Shown one piece after another: positions 8,922 through 18,129 of a DNA stretch of 64,000 nucleotides. A program made the position numbers and the translations under genes. Origin of the DNA: Clostridium polyendosporum (GTDB lineage Bacteria; Bacillota; Clostridia; Clostridiales; Clostridiaceae); contig NZ_BOPZ01000013.1 of the NCBI RefSeq assembly GCF_018332455.1, forward strand, positions 1 to 64,000. The letters are read 5' to 3'. Position 1 is the first letter of the stretch, and each line of letters opens with the position of its first letter. The notes below the pieces were generated by a model. That model was given only the letters and a program-made list of their open reading frames with translations. It ran no database searches and was not told where the DNA came from.

Positions 8922-8936
8922 GGTTACCTCCTCCTC

Positions 8937-10478
8937 TTATACAGTAACATCACCAAAATTCACTATCTTTCCGTTAACTTCAAACTCAGTAATAAATTTT
9001 TCTTCTTCTTCAGAAAGAATGGATTTGGTATAGGTTTTCATTAATAGTGTGTATGCTACCATTGCTACTAAAAATCCTACGATCCATCCGCTATCAGTAA
9101 AGAAACTCAATTCTGGTATAAATTTGCCTAATACAGGAAATATTGCTCCTATAACCCATGCATATATAGCCTTTATATTAAATCCATTATTGTACCAATA
9201 ACGGCCACCCTTTTCATTGAATAAATCACATACATCTACTCTCCTCTTTCTATAAATATAGTAATCTGCAATAAAGATTCCCGCTAAAGGTCCAAGAAGT
9301 AATCCGTAAGTTCCAAGCCATCCAAAGATATACGCTCCTGCACTAGCAAGAAGCTTCCATGGCATTATTGCTATTCCTGCAGCACCAGTGATTAAAGTTG
9401 CTTTTTTGAATGATATTAATCTTGGATTTAAGTTTGAAATATCATTTGATGTAGCAACAACATTAGCTGCAATATTAGTGGTTAATGTTGCAATAACTAT
9501 CCCTACTGCCCCCAATATGGCAGCTATAGGTGTATTTATTTTTCCTATTACTACGACAGGATCCCATAAAAACTCACCAAAAAGAACTTTAGTAGCACCT
9601 GTAACAAATACTCCTATAAATGCAAACACTGCCATTGTTGTTGGAAGTCCTAAAAGCTGCCCAAGGAATTGGTCCTTTTGACTTCTTGCAAAACGACTAA
9701 AATCAGGAATATTAAGCGATAAAGTAGACCAAAACGCTATATTAGCTGTTAATCCCCCTAAAAATATCTTCCAAAAGCTTCCTGGAGCATAACTTGCTGG
9801 CATATTAAGTATATCTGCCACAGTTTTCCCTTCAGCATTTACTGAAACCACTGCCCATATCATAAGAGCTAATGATAATAATCCTAATATTGGCGCTCCC
9901 CATGCTTCCATAAATTTAATTGCCTCAGGTCCCTTATATGAAATCCATACATTTAGAGCCCAAAAGCCTATGAAGGAAATCCATATTCCTGTTGCCCAAT
10001 TTGCCCATTGAGGAAATATAATTGCTAAAACTATATTTATTGCTTGACCTCCTATCCAGCATTGAATTCCAAACCATCCTGCTCCTATTAAAGCTCTCGC
10101 CATTGCTGCAATATTTGATCCCTTCATCCCAAAGGAAAGCCTTGCAAATACAGGAAATGGTATTCCATATTTAGTTCCAGCATGAGAATTTAACTGCATA
10201 GGAATTAGAACAATTAAGTTACCTAGTGCTATATTCAATACTGCCTGCCACCAAGATAGACCTGCTGACAATAAACCTGATGCAAGCATGTAGGTAGGAA
10301 TACATACACACATTCCAATCCATAAAGCAGCAATGTGATATGTGTTCCATGTTCTTCCCTTTACCTTTGTAGCTGCAAGGTCTTCATTGTAATATCTACT
10401 TTCTTTTATAGCTTCTGTACCTGCGGTAGTAAGCTCAAATAATCCATTAATACTTTTTTGCTTTTTATCGATATTCAT
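8937..10478 (-). CDS. NCS1-family nucleobase transporter (uracil/allantoin type)
   Basis: The 513-residue integral membrane protein has about 12 hydrophobic segments. The NCS1 signature lies near the N-terminus (WNTYHIAALWIGMCVCIPTY), followed by the GIPFPVFARLSFG and ARALIGAGWFGIQCWIGG segments and later FSRFARS and NISNLNPRLISFKKA. The family imports uracil, cytosine, allantoin or hydantoins with Na+ or H+. Its place between the hydantoinase and the amidohydrolases, 12-15 bases from each neighbour, makes it the substrate importer of the pyrimidine pathway. Uracil is the best guess; hydantoin is an alternative. Confidence 0.9.
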   Translation of the reverse strand: MNIDKKQKSINGLFELTTAGTEAIKESRYYNEDLAATKVKGRTWNTYHIAALWIGMCVCIPTYMLASGLLSAGLSWWQAVLNIALGNLIVLIPMQLNSHAGTKYGIPFPVFARLSFGMKGSNIAAMARALIGAGWFGIQCWIGGQAINIVLAIIFPQWANWATGIWISFIGFWALNVWISYKGPEAIKFMEAWGAPILGLLSLALMIWAVVSVNAEGKTVADILNMPASYAPGSFWKIFLGGLTANIAFWSTLSLNIPDFSRFARSQKDQFLGQLLGLPTTMAVFAFIGVFVTGATKVLFGEFLWDPVVVIGKINTPIAAILGAVGIVIATLTTNIAANVVATSNDISNLNPRLISFKKATLITGAAGIAIMPWKLLASAGAYIFGWLGTYGLLLGPLAGIFIADYYIYRKRRVDVCDLFNEKGGRYWYNNGFNIKAIYAWVIGAIFPVLGKFIPELSFFTDSGWIVGFLVAMVAYTLLMKTYTKSILSEEEEKFITEFEVNGKIVNFGDVTV

Positions 10479-10490
10479 ATAAAAATCCCC

Positions 10491-11813
10491 CTACCACTCT
10501 AGTGGCATAAATATATTTTCTTTACTTTCTGCCGCCTTAAAAAAGATAGCAGCATTTCCCTCTACAGCCTTAAGTAAATAGTCTATTCTAACCTTGTCAT
10601 AAGGTGTATGAGCGTATTGCTCCTGCATTGGTGAATATCCTATAGTTGGCTTTCTGTCTATTCCTGCTGTCTTACTTGCATCAGTACCAAAGTCCCAATA
10701 ACCATATTTAACAGGCTGACCTAAGCCTTCTAAAGCTTCTGAAGCAGCTTTTACAAAAGGATGATCTGTTGATATTTTCCAAGGTGCCATATCCTTAGCG
10801 ACCTCATATTCAACTTCTGTATATGACTTTTCAAGAGCAGTTTTCACTCTAACATCTGCCCTAAATTCAGAATCTTGAGCTGATAGCTCATCTATGATTT
10901 TTTGAATTTGTTCCTTAGCACTTTCTGCTGTTTCTCCTGGTATAGTTCTTCTGTCTATTGATAGCATACATTTATCAGGAACTATAGATAGTGCTCCTGG
11001 AGAACACTCTATAATATTTAAAGAAATCGAAGCTTTTCCAAGCTGTTCATCCACAGGTAAAGATGGGTAAAGCTCATCTTTAAGCTTAGTTATGAGAGGT
11101 ATGGCTTTATAGATTGAATTGATACCTAACCATGGTGCACTTCCATGAGAAGTACGTCCATAAACAGTTATTAAAAACTCTACTCTTCCTCGGTGACCAC
11201 AATATAATTTTAGAGAAGATGCCTCAGAGGATACCATTGCATCATAGTCTAAACCTTTTTCTTTAAATGTTTTATCAACTAGGTGAAGCATTCCAACCAT
11301 TTCTGCTGGTTCCTCTTGTACAACCCCTGTAAACATGAAGTTACCTCTGATTTTATAACCCTTTTCTCTAAACTTTATAAGTACTGCACCTGCATATACC
11401 TGAGCAGCAGCTCCACCCTTAACATCTGACGCTGCTCTACCATGGATACACTCCACTATTTCTTTTGCAGTCTTATCTTGGTTATCTATTTCACATATAT
11501 CTATCTGAGCGCCATAAGGATCATATCCTTCCCAGTTTGCATAGTCTCCAGGACTTACATGGTCCATATGGGAGTTATACATTATGGAAGGCCCTTCTTC
11601 GTTACCTTTTACGATACCAACCACATTTCCCATATCGTCTCTAAAGACTTCGTCGTACCCAAGTTTCTCCATTTCTGCTATATATAAATCTGCAACTGCC
11701 TTTTCAGTTCCACTTATACTTGAAGTTTGAATTAATTTTTCCGTAAATTCTACTAAATCTCCTTTATAAAAACTACTTATAGTTTTTATAGCTTCAAATC
11801 TTGCATTACTCAT
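10491..11813 (-). CDS. ygeY: YgeY-type M20 amidohydrolase, copy 1
   Basis: The 440-residue M20/ArgE-DapE-type metallohydrolase has the first metal ligand in YNSHMDHVSPGD, the bridging Asp in GRAASDVKGG, the catalytic glutamate pair in VVQEEPAE, and GHRGRVEF and YGRTSHGSAPW for the lid/dimer domain. The closest family I recall is YgeY, a peptidase-like protein often encoded beside a dihydropyrimidinase (E. coli ygeWXYZ region). In this operon the chemically required step is hydrolysis of N-carbamoyl-beta-alanine to beta-alanine, CO2 and ammonia, normally done by a HyuC/PydC-type M20 enzyme that is absent here. I infer that this protein and/or its neighbour does that job. No selenocysteine codon is visible. 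Confidence 0.85.
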   Translation of the reverse strand: MSNARFEAIKTISSFYKGDLVEFTEKLIQTSSISGTEKAVADLYIAEMEKLGYDEVFRDDMGNVVGIVKGNEEGPSIMYNSHMDHVSPGDYANWEGYDPYGAQIDICEIDNQDKTAKEIVECIHGRAASDVKGGAAAQVYAGAVLIKFREKGYKIRGNFMFTGVVQEEPAEMVGMLHLVDKTFKEKGLDYDAMVSSEASSLKLYCGHRGRVEFLITVYGRTSHGSAPWLGINSIYKAIPLITKLKDELYPSLPVDEQLGKASISLNIIECSPGALSIVPDKCMLSIDRRTIPGETAESAKEQIQKIIDELSAQDSEFRADVRVKTALEKSYTEVEYEVAKDMAPWKISTDHPFVKAASEALEGLGQPVKYGYWDFGTDASKTAGIDRKPTIGYSPMQEQYAHTPYDKVRIDYLLKAVEGNAAIFFKAAESKENIFMPLEW

Positions 11814-11825
11814 AATATCCCCACC

Positions 11826-13130
11826 CTAATCAAGTTTAAATTTTTCCCTTGATATATTCACAAGTTCCATAAATATGGATACATTTCCTGTAAGGGCCCT
11901 CTTCATATAATCTGTACGCACTCTGTCAATTGGTCTATGGCAGTATAATTCCTGCATTGGTGAATACCCTATAGCTGGCTTTTTCACTCTTCCACATATC
12001 ACTGAAAGATCAGTCCCAAAGTCCCAATAACCATACATTACAGGTTCCCCTAATCCTTTAAGACCATCTGCTGCAGCTTTAACAAAAGGATGTTCCTTAT
12101 CTATTTTCCATGCTTCCTTTACATTAGGTATTGTTGCTGTTTTTCCTGTATAAGATGTTCTAGGTACTGCTGAGATTTCCACCTCTGCTCTAAAGTCCTT
12201 ATCTTCTTTTGAAATATCATCAATAATATTTTGTATCTCTTGTAAACAGCTTTCAGCTGTTTCCCCTGGAACGAAACGTCTATCATAGGTTATCATACAT
12301 CTATCAGGTACTATACATAATGCTCCTGGAGTACAGTTGATTATTGTTAACGCTATACTGCTTTTTCCTAGATTCTGATCCTGAAGGTAGTTATTGGAAT
12401 AATATTCCTCTATCTTATCAATAATCTTAGTTGCTTTATTCACTGCATTAACACCAAGCCAAGGAGCACTTCCATGAGAGGTAATTCCTGAAACAGTAAT
12501 CTTCAATTCAACTCTACCTCTATGTCCTAGATAAAGTTTAAGACCTGTTGCTTCACAAGAAACAACTCCATCAAAATTTAAATTTCTTTCAGGTAATGTT
12601 TCATCTATTAGCTTAATCATTCCAAGCTGCTCCGCTGGTTCTTCAAGTACAACTCCTGTAAACATAAAGTTTCCCTTTATGCTATAACCTAACTTCTTAA
12701 GCTTTGCTAGTATCCCTCCACTGTAAATTTGACAAGCAGCACCTCCCTTTACATCCGCTGCTGCTCTTCCATGTATTACCTCAGCCATCTCTATTTTTGT
12801 TCTGTCCTCATTCTCCATCTCTATAATATCTACAGCAGCTCCATAAGGATCATATCCATTCCATTCACTTAAATCTCCTGGATCAACGTGATCCATATGA
12901 GCATTAAACATTATTGTAGGACCTTTCTCAGTACCATATACTATGCCAACTACATTTCCCCATTCATCTCTAAAGACCTCATCATAGTTTAATTTTTTCA
13001 TTTCATCTATATATATTTGAGATATTTCTTCCTCTTCTCCAGATAGTGATGGACACTTAATTAATCTTCTTGCAAAGTCGATCATGTCATCATATAATAT
13101 CTCAGATATGCCTTTAACCTTGTCTATCAT
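11826..13130 (-). CDS. YgeY-type M20 amidohydrolase, copy 2
   Basis: The 434-residue tandem paralogue of the preceding protein, 12 bases upstream of it, keeps the same ligands and segments (FNAHMDHVDPGD, GRAAADVKGG, VVLEEPAEQLG, GHRGRVELK, GITSHGSAPWLG, CMITYDRRFVPGETAE). Identity between the two is high in the catalytic parts and low in the first 20 residues and in the region around residue 300, which suggests specialisation. A heterodimer, or one enzyme for the carbamoyl-beta-alanine from uracil and one for the methylated product from thymine, are both possible. A 170-base gap before the aminotransferase gene may hold a second promoter, but I see no strong consensus there. Confidence 0.85.
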   Translation of the reverse strand: MIDKVKGISEILYDDMIDFARRLIKCPSLSGEEEEISQIYIDEMKKLNYDEVFRDEWGNVVGIVYGTEKGPTIMFNAHMDHVDPGDLSEWNGYDPYGAAVDIIEMENEDRTKIEMAEVIHGRAAADVKGGAACQIYSGGILAKLKKLGYSIKGNFMFTGVVLEEPAEQLGMIKLIDETLPERNLNFDGVVSCEATGLKLYLGHRGRVELKITVSGITSHGSAPWLGVNAVNKATKIIDKIEEYYSNNYLQDQNLGKSSIALTIINCTPGALCIVPDRCMITYDRRFVPGETAESCLQEIQNIIDDISKEDKDFRAEVEISAVPRTSYTGKTATIPNVKEAWKIDKEHPFVKAAADGLKGLGEPVMYGYWDFGTDLSVICGRVKKPAIGYSPMQELYCHRPIDRVRTDYMKRALTGNVSIFMELVNISREKFKLD

Positions 13131-13300
13131 ACTGTTTACTCCTTCCTAATAAAATAAATTTATAGTGTAAACTTATTTATGAACTTTAATATAGATAGAT
13201 AAACAATTTCATAATTGAATTGATTTGCTACCATTTTACAAAGTAAAATCTAGTTATCTTTATTAAAAATTGAAGTTGCTTATCTTTAATATTTATCTAA

Positions 13301-14641
13301 TTACAGCATTGTTTTATCTACTATATCTAGAACTTCGTCCATAATATCCATAGCTTCTATTAACTCTTCCTTATTAATAATTAACGGTGGTGCTACTATT
13401 ATGATGTTTTCATGTGAATAAGTTGAGAAACCTCTTTCCTTAAGAAGTCCTATAATTTTCCCCATAATCCCTTCAGGATCTTTTCCATATGGCACTAAAG
13501 TTTCCCTTGATTCCTTATCTTTAACAAGCTCTATTGAAGAAAAAAGTCCTATATATCTTACATCTCCAACAGAAGTATGTTTTGCTTTTAATCCTTCAAG
13601 TAACTCACCTAAAATCCCACCCATTTTTTGTGCGTTTTCTATAAGTCCCTCTTCTTCATACACATCAATGGTTGCACATCCTGCAGCACATGCTAGCGGA
13701 TGTCCACTATAAGTTAATCCGCATAGAAGTACTCTATCATCGAAAAACTCTGCAATTTCCTTGCTTACTATTACTCCTCCTATAGGTACATATCCACAAG
13801 TAACCCCTTTTGCAAATGTAATAATATCAGGCTTTACATCCCAGTTTTCTACTGCAAACCATTTTCCTGTTCTTCCCCAACCTGTCATTACCTCATCACA
13901 AATCATCATGATTCCAAACTCATTACAGATTTCTCTAATGCCCTTTAGATATCCCTTTGGAGGAATTATTACCCCATTACTTCCTGTTACAGTTTCTAAA
14001 ACTATTGCTGCTACATTGAAAGGTCCTTCATAAAGTATCTGCTCTCTAAGCATATTTACATAATACTTTGAAGCCTCCTCTTCACTTTTAAAATTAATAC
14101 CAGCTCTATATATATAAGGATCAAAAAACTTAACAAATCCAGGAATACCTGGTTCTAGTGGATATCTTCTTGGTTCCCCAGTAAGGTTACCTGCACCAAA
14201 GCTTGAACCGTGATATGATCTATACCTTGAAAAAATCTTATTCCTTCCTGTAAACATTCTTGCAATTTTTATAGCATTTTCATTAGCATCAGCTCCTCCA
14301 TTAGTAAAAAATACTTTCTGCATATTGTCTGGAGCAATATTTATTATCTTTCTTGCAAGTTTTGATCTAGATTCAACGGCAAAACTAGGTGCAATAAATG
14401 CTAGCTTTTCTGCTTGTTCCTTTATTGCTTCTATAACCTTTTTGTTTCCATGACCTATATTCATATTTACAAGCTGGGATGACATATCAAAATATTTTTT
14501 CCCTTCATAATCCCAAAAATATATTCCTTCACTTTTACTTACAGCTATAGGATTTAAACCTTTTTGTTTTGACCATGAATGAAGGTTAAATTCTCTATCA
14601 TATTGTTTTATTTCCTCAACAGTTAACTCTATTTTACTCAT
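13301..14641 (-). CDS. Class-III aminotransferase, probably beta-alanine:pyruvate/oxoglutarate
   Basis: The 446-residue PLP-dependent fold-type I aminotransferase of the omega-amino acid group has FTNGGADANENAIKIAR (cofactor phosphate binding), YRSYHGSSFGAGNLTGEPRR, the Asp in MMICDEVMTGWGRTG that contacts the PLP ring nitrogen, and FAKGVTCGYVPIGG with the Schiff-base lysine (about residue 280). The family includes beta-alanine:pyruvate and taurine:pyruvate aminotransferases. Given the upstream pathway, beta-alanine to malonate semialdehyde is the best assignment; this would let the cell recover the last nitrogen of uracil. It is 17 bases downstream of the alcohol dehydrogenase gene in the same operon. 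Confidence 0.88.
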   Translation of the reverse strand: MSKIELTVEEIKQYDREFNLHSWSKQKGLNPIAVSKSEGIYFWDYEGKKYFDMSSQLVNMNIGHGNKKVIEAIKEQAEKLAFIAPSFAVESRSKLARKIINIAPDNMQKVFFTNGGADANENAIKIARMFTGRNKIFSRYRSYHGSSFGAGNLTGEPRRYPLEPGIPGFVKFFDPYIYRAGINFKSEEEASKYYVNMLREQILYEGPFNVAAIVLETVTGSNGVIIPPKGYLKGIREICNEFGIMMICDEVMTGWGRTGKWFAVENWDVKPDIITFAKGVTCGYVPIGGVIVSKEIAEFFDDRVLLCGLTYSGHPLACAAGCATIDVYEEEGLIENAQKMGGILGELLEGLKAKHTSVGDVRYIGLFSSIELVKDKESRETLVPYGKDPEGIMGKIIGLLKERGFSTYSHENIIIVAPPLIINKEELIEAMDIMDEVLDIVDKTML

Positions 14642-14658
14642 CGTTTTTCTCCTTTTAA

Positions 14659-15807
14659 TTAAAAAATACTTTTATAGATCTTATATATATCTTCCTTAGA
14701 AGCTTTTCTTGGATTGAATAGGCAGCTTCCGCTCTTTGAAGCATCCTCTGCTAATAACATAAGGCTTTCTTCTGGAATATTCATATTTCTAAGCTTTCCT
14801 TCTAAATTAGTCTCATCGAATAACGTTTTTATAGCTTCTACAGCTTTGTAACTACTTCCTCTCACAGAAAGACCCTCAGTTATCTCCCCCATAGCCTCAG
14901 CTATAATTTTCATTTTTTCAGTACATGAACTTCTGTTATATTCCATCGCTACTGGTAAAAGCATTGCATTTGCAGCTCCATGAGGAACTCCAAAGTGTGC
15001 TCCAAGCGGCCTTGACATTGCATGAACAAGTGCTACAGAAGCATTACTGAAAGCCAATCCTGCATGCATCTGTCCATAAAGCATCCCTCTTCTTGCTTCT
15101 AGGTTATCTCCATTGCATACTGCTGATATTAAATTCTTTGATATAAGTTTAATAGCTTCAACAGCATGTGTATCTGAGAATGGTGTGGAAACCTTTGAGA
15201 TATATGCTTCTATAGCATGTGTAAGTGCATCCATTCCTGTTGCTGCTGTAACTTGAGGCGGCATAGAAACTGTAAGTTCCGCATCCAGTATAGCAGTTGT
15301 AGGTATTATAAAATCACTGCCAATAAGCATTTTTACTTTTCTTTTACTATCCGTTATAACGGTATACCTACTCACTTCACTTCCTGTTCCAGCGGTAGTA
15401 GGTATTGCAATAATTGGGATCACAGGTTTCTCAGGACCTTTTCCTTCATAATCCTGTATCTTTCCTAGATTTGTAATCATTATAGAAATAGCTTTTGCAG
15501 CATCTAAAGGACTTCCTCCCCCCATAGCAACTATCACATCCACTGAATTTATTTTTGAAAGTTCTACCCCCTTCTCAACGGTTTTAACATCTGGATCTGA
15601 TTCAACTTGATCAAAAAGTACATATCCTACATCAGATTCTTCTAAAGATTTTATGAGCTTATCTAAAGCTCCACTTTTTTTTACTGAATTTTTCCCTGTA
15701 ACAATAAGAGCTTTATTTCCAAGCTTTTTAGTTTCCCTACCCGCTGTTTCTACAGAGCCATCTCCAAAAATTATTCTATTAGGACTTTGAAATAGTAATT
15801 TTGTCAC
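14659..15807 (-). CDS. Iron-containing alcohol dehydrogenase, probable malonate semialdehyde reductase
   Basis: The 382-residue protein covers the full length of the group III iron-dependent alcohol dehydrogenases. NAD(P) binding is at VIVAMGGGSPLDAAKAIS. The substrate/metal half has TTAGTGSEVSRY, DALTHAIEAYIS and HAMSRPLGAHFGVPHGAANA, which contain the conserved Asp/His iron ligands. In context it would reduce malonate semialdehyde to 3-hydroxypropionate, disposing of electrons during fermentative uracil use, rather than oxidising it to acetyl-CoA (no semialdehyde dehydrogenase is present). It is the first structural gene after pucR and is preceded by an attenuator-like hairpin. Confidence 0.88.
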   Translation of the reverse strand: MTKLLFQSPNRIIFGDGSVETAGRETKKLGNKALIVTGKNSVKKSGALDKLIKSLEESDVGYVLFDQVESDPDVKTVEKGVELSKINSVDVIVAMGGGSPLDAAKAISIMITNLGKIQDYEGKGPEKPVIPIIAIPTTAGTGSEVSRYTVITDSKRKVKMLIGSDFIIPTTAILDAELTVSMPPQVTAATGMDALTHAIEAYISKVSTPFSDTHAVEAIKLISKNLISAVCNGDNLEARRGMLYGQMHAGLAFSNASVALVHAMSRPLGAHFGVPHGAANAMLLPVAMEYNRSSCTEKMKIIAEAMGEITEGLSVRGSSYKAVEAIKTLFDETNLEGKLRNMNIPEESLMLLAEDASKSGSCLFNPRKASKEDIYKIYKSIF

Positions 15808-15837
15808 AATCTACTCCTCCTTATGTAAAACAAAAAA

Positions 15838-15875
15838 GACGCATACTTCATGCTAGTAAAACATGAAATAGCGCC
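15838..15875 (-). terminator. Attenuator-like hairpin in the leader of the alcohol dehydrogenase operon
   Basis: On the minus strand GGCGC-TA-TTTCATG ... CATGAA-GTAT-GCGTC forms a stem directly followed by TTTTTT and then, 15 bases on, the ribosome-binding site of the dehydrogenase gene. It is a typical intrinsic terminator placed inside a 5' leader (pucR ends 197 bases upstream). Either it ends pucR transcripts or it controls read-through into the catabolic operon. At 15973-15990 a smaller hairpin GCACAAA/TTTGTGC follows the pucR stop. Confidence 0.7.
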
Positions 15876-16003
15876 ATTGTTTCGCAAACTTACTTATTAA
15901 ATTGTTTACTATATTCTTAATTGCTATAAATCTATTATATATAAAACCTATATTGTTTTTCTATGGTTCAAAGCACAAAAAACTTTGTGCCTGATGCATA
16001 ATT

Positions 16004-17179
16004 CTATACTATATCTTTTATCATAATACTAAGCATAACTTTAAATGTATCATTTAATGAAGATAAATCACACTGAAGAATCTCCTCAATTCTTTTAATC
16101 TTATAAGCTACAGTATTCCTATGCAAATACATTTTCTTACTCACTTCATTTATACTTCTATTTTCACTTAAAAAACACTTCAAGATCTCAATATAATTTG
16201 TACTATGAATAGCATCATATTCATCGAGCTTTAATAATGTTTCTTCATAAAATTCCTTAAGTTCTGCAGATTCCTTTAAATTTATAAGAAGCTTATATAC
16301 ACCAAGATCATCATACTCCCAAATATCAATATTATTCTCTCTTCTACTTGAGACCTGAACAACCTTAAGAGCATCTTTATAGCTTTGATCCATGTTATCT
16401 ATACCCAAATAATATCTTCCAAAGCCTATATTTAATACTGTATCCTTAAATTTTGTATTTACTCCATCTATAATCTCCTGTGCAATACCTTTATCTGAAA
16501 ATATTTCATCTTTTCTCTGAGGCAAAATAAAAATAATCTTGTTATCCTGTACAAAAGATAAGAACTTTTCATACACTATAGAAAGCCTAAATTTAATAAA
16601 TTTATAGATATTGTATATATGTTCTTCCTTTATATATTGTGAATCCTCAGAAACTTCAGCTAACATAACACAGAAATTATGTCTGGTGTTATATCCACAC
16701 CTTTCTAACTTCATTAAACCTTTCTCTTTATCTAAATCTTTTAAAAATATAATATTTTTAATTATATCTTCAATACTTTTTTCCCTATCATTATCCTTTA
16801 TAATGTATTCACATATTGCACGAGTAATATCGGCAATTCTTGACTCCCATGGAAGTTGAAATATTGGAAAACCTTTTGCTTCACCAAACGCAATTATTTC
16901 TGCAGGAATTTGTGGTATATATGGTCCTACATTTAACACAATACCTGATGTATTCTTATGATAAAGTCTTTCTACCATGTTAAATAGACTATCTTTACCA
17001 TGTTTAAATCCAACTCCCGTTGTAAAAATTAATTCTCCATCTTCAACAAAGCTAGTTATATTTTCATCCTCAAGTATATGAGTCCACCTTACATCTCCCT
17101 TTAATCCTTGACTTCCTGCTATTAATTTCATATTAGCAAGTTGTGAAAGATTAATTAATTGCCCTAATGTAACAGACAT
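16004..17179 (-). CDS. pucR: PucR-family transcriptional regulator of the pyrimidine operon
   Basis: The protein has 391 residues. The N-terminal ~120 are the PucR domain (LGQLINLSQLANMKLIAGSQ, DVRWTHILED, GELIFTTGVG). A middle CdaR/GGDEF-like region (residues ~130-280) contains IGFGRYYLGIDNMDQSYKDA. The C-terminal PucR helix-turn-helix is in SINEVSKKMYLHRNTVAYKI. The family controls purine catabolism in Bacillus and various nitrogen-source operons elsewhere. Placed at the head of the cluster in the same orientation, it most likely activates the uracil operon, with a pathway intermediate as the ligand. Confidence 0.88.
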   Translation of the reverse strand: MSVTLGQLINLSQLANMKLIAGSQGLKGDVRWTHILEDENITSFVEDGELIFTTGVGFKHGKDSLFNMVERLYHKNTSGIVLNVGPYIPQIPAEIIAFGEAKGFPIFQLPWESRIADITRAICEYIIKDNDREKSIEDIIKNIIFLKDLDKEKGLMKLERCGYNTRHNFCVMLAEVSEDSQYIKEEHIYNIYKFIKFRLSIVYEKFLSFVQDNKIIFILPQRKDEIFSDKGIAQEIIDGVNTKFKDTVLNIGFGRYYLGIDNMDQSYKDALKVVQVSSRRENNIDIWEYDDLGVYKLLINLKESAELKEFYEETLLKLDEYDAIHSTNYIEILKCFLSENRSINEVSKKMYLHRNTVAYKIKRIEEILQCDLSSLNDTFKVMLSIMIKDIV

Positions 17180-17391
17180 ACTATTCCCCCCATTGCAATC
17201 TTCCTCTAAAAATAAAATTAAATGGACATCTTATTTACTTTATTAAAAGTAACATACTTATATAACAATTATAACAATATTGAAGAAAACATATTATTTT
17301 TACAACTTTTGCAATCTATCTGCGTTAAATTTTGTTTTTCTATAGTTATTCGAGGATACTCCTTTGAGTTTTTTAAACATCTTAGAAAATA

Positions 17392-17962
17392 AAACTGGAT
17401 CTGCAGAAGAAACCTTTGGCAGAATCTTAAAGACAGACCTTAACGGATACCGCGATGAACTAATTATATCCACCAAGGCAGGATACTACATGTGGCCAGG
17501 CCCCTACGGCGACTGGGAATCAAAAAAATACCTAATTGCAAGCCTAGACCAAAGCCTTAAACATGGGGCTGAATTATGTAGATATATTATGTAGATATCT
17601 TTAAAGAAGAGGGAATTGGAAGTATTGCATTTTGTCCTCTAGCACAAGGTCTGTTAACCAATAAATATCTTTCAGGGATTCCAGAGGATTCACGTGCAGC
17701 AACAGCAGCAGGTTTTCTAAAAGCTGATGATGTAACCACTAAAAACGTAGAAAAAGTTCTACTTTTAAATGAAATTGCCAATTCAAGAGGTCAGAGTATG
17801 GCGCAGATGGCACTTGCCTGGGTACTTCGTGAAAACCGAATTACTTCTGCACTAATTGGTGCTAGTCGAGTAAGTCAGATTGAAGAAAATGTTCAAGATC
17901 TAAATAATCTTGAATTCTCTTCAGAAGAATTGCAAAAGATTGAGGAAATTTTAGAAGATTAA
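17392..17962 (+). pseudogene. Broken aldo/keto reductase (YghZ-like)
   Basis: The first part reads GSAEETFGRILKTDL then STKAGYYMWPGPYGDW, as in L-glyceraldehyde-3-phosphate reductase-type aldo/keto reductases, but the first ~60 residues with the catalytic Asp/Tyr region are missing. Around 17566-17598 the frame shifts: MGLNYVDI appears in another frame, and a 13-base stretch TTATGTAGATAT(A) is duplicated. About 100 codons (YSHR... to the NQPSYN region) are then absent. The last ~120 codons (GIGSIAFCPLAQGLLTNKYL to LEFSSEELQKIEEILED, stop at 17962) are intact in the new frame. Start loss, internal deletion and frameshift make it non-functional. Confidence 0.9.
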
Positions 17963-18000
17963 CATGTATCTAGCGGTGAATGTCTTCGAACTACACTTAA

Positions 18001-18029
18001 GGGAATCGGATGCGTCCAATTCCCTTTTT
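18001..18029 (+). terminator. Terminator of the former aldo/keto reductase gene
   Basis: GGGAAT-C-GGA, loop TGCG, TCC-A-ATTCCC followed by TTTTTA. Confidence 0.85.
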
Positions 18030-18129
18030 AATCAACAATTAAATACTATAAAAAAGAATTAAGGGGAAAGTTTGCTTATGGTTAAAGCTTTAATTAATTC
18101 TTTTGAATCTGTTATTTTTCCTTTTTATA

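Noticed and set aside
10491-13130. Selenium metabolism locus suggested by the YgeY name
   Set aside because: No selD, selA/B or in-frame TGA selenocysteine codon was seen, and the neighbours form a pyrimidine pathway.
17364-17594. 76-codon ORF as an intact small protein
   Set aside because: It is the N-terminal half of the broken aldo/keto reductase; the C-terminal half continues in another frame.
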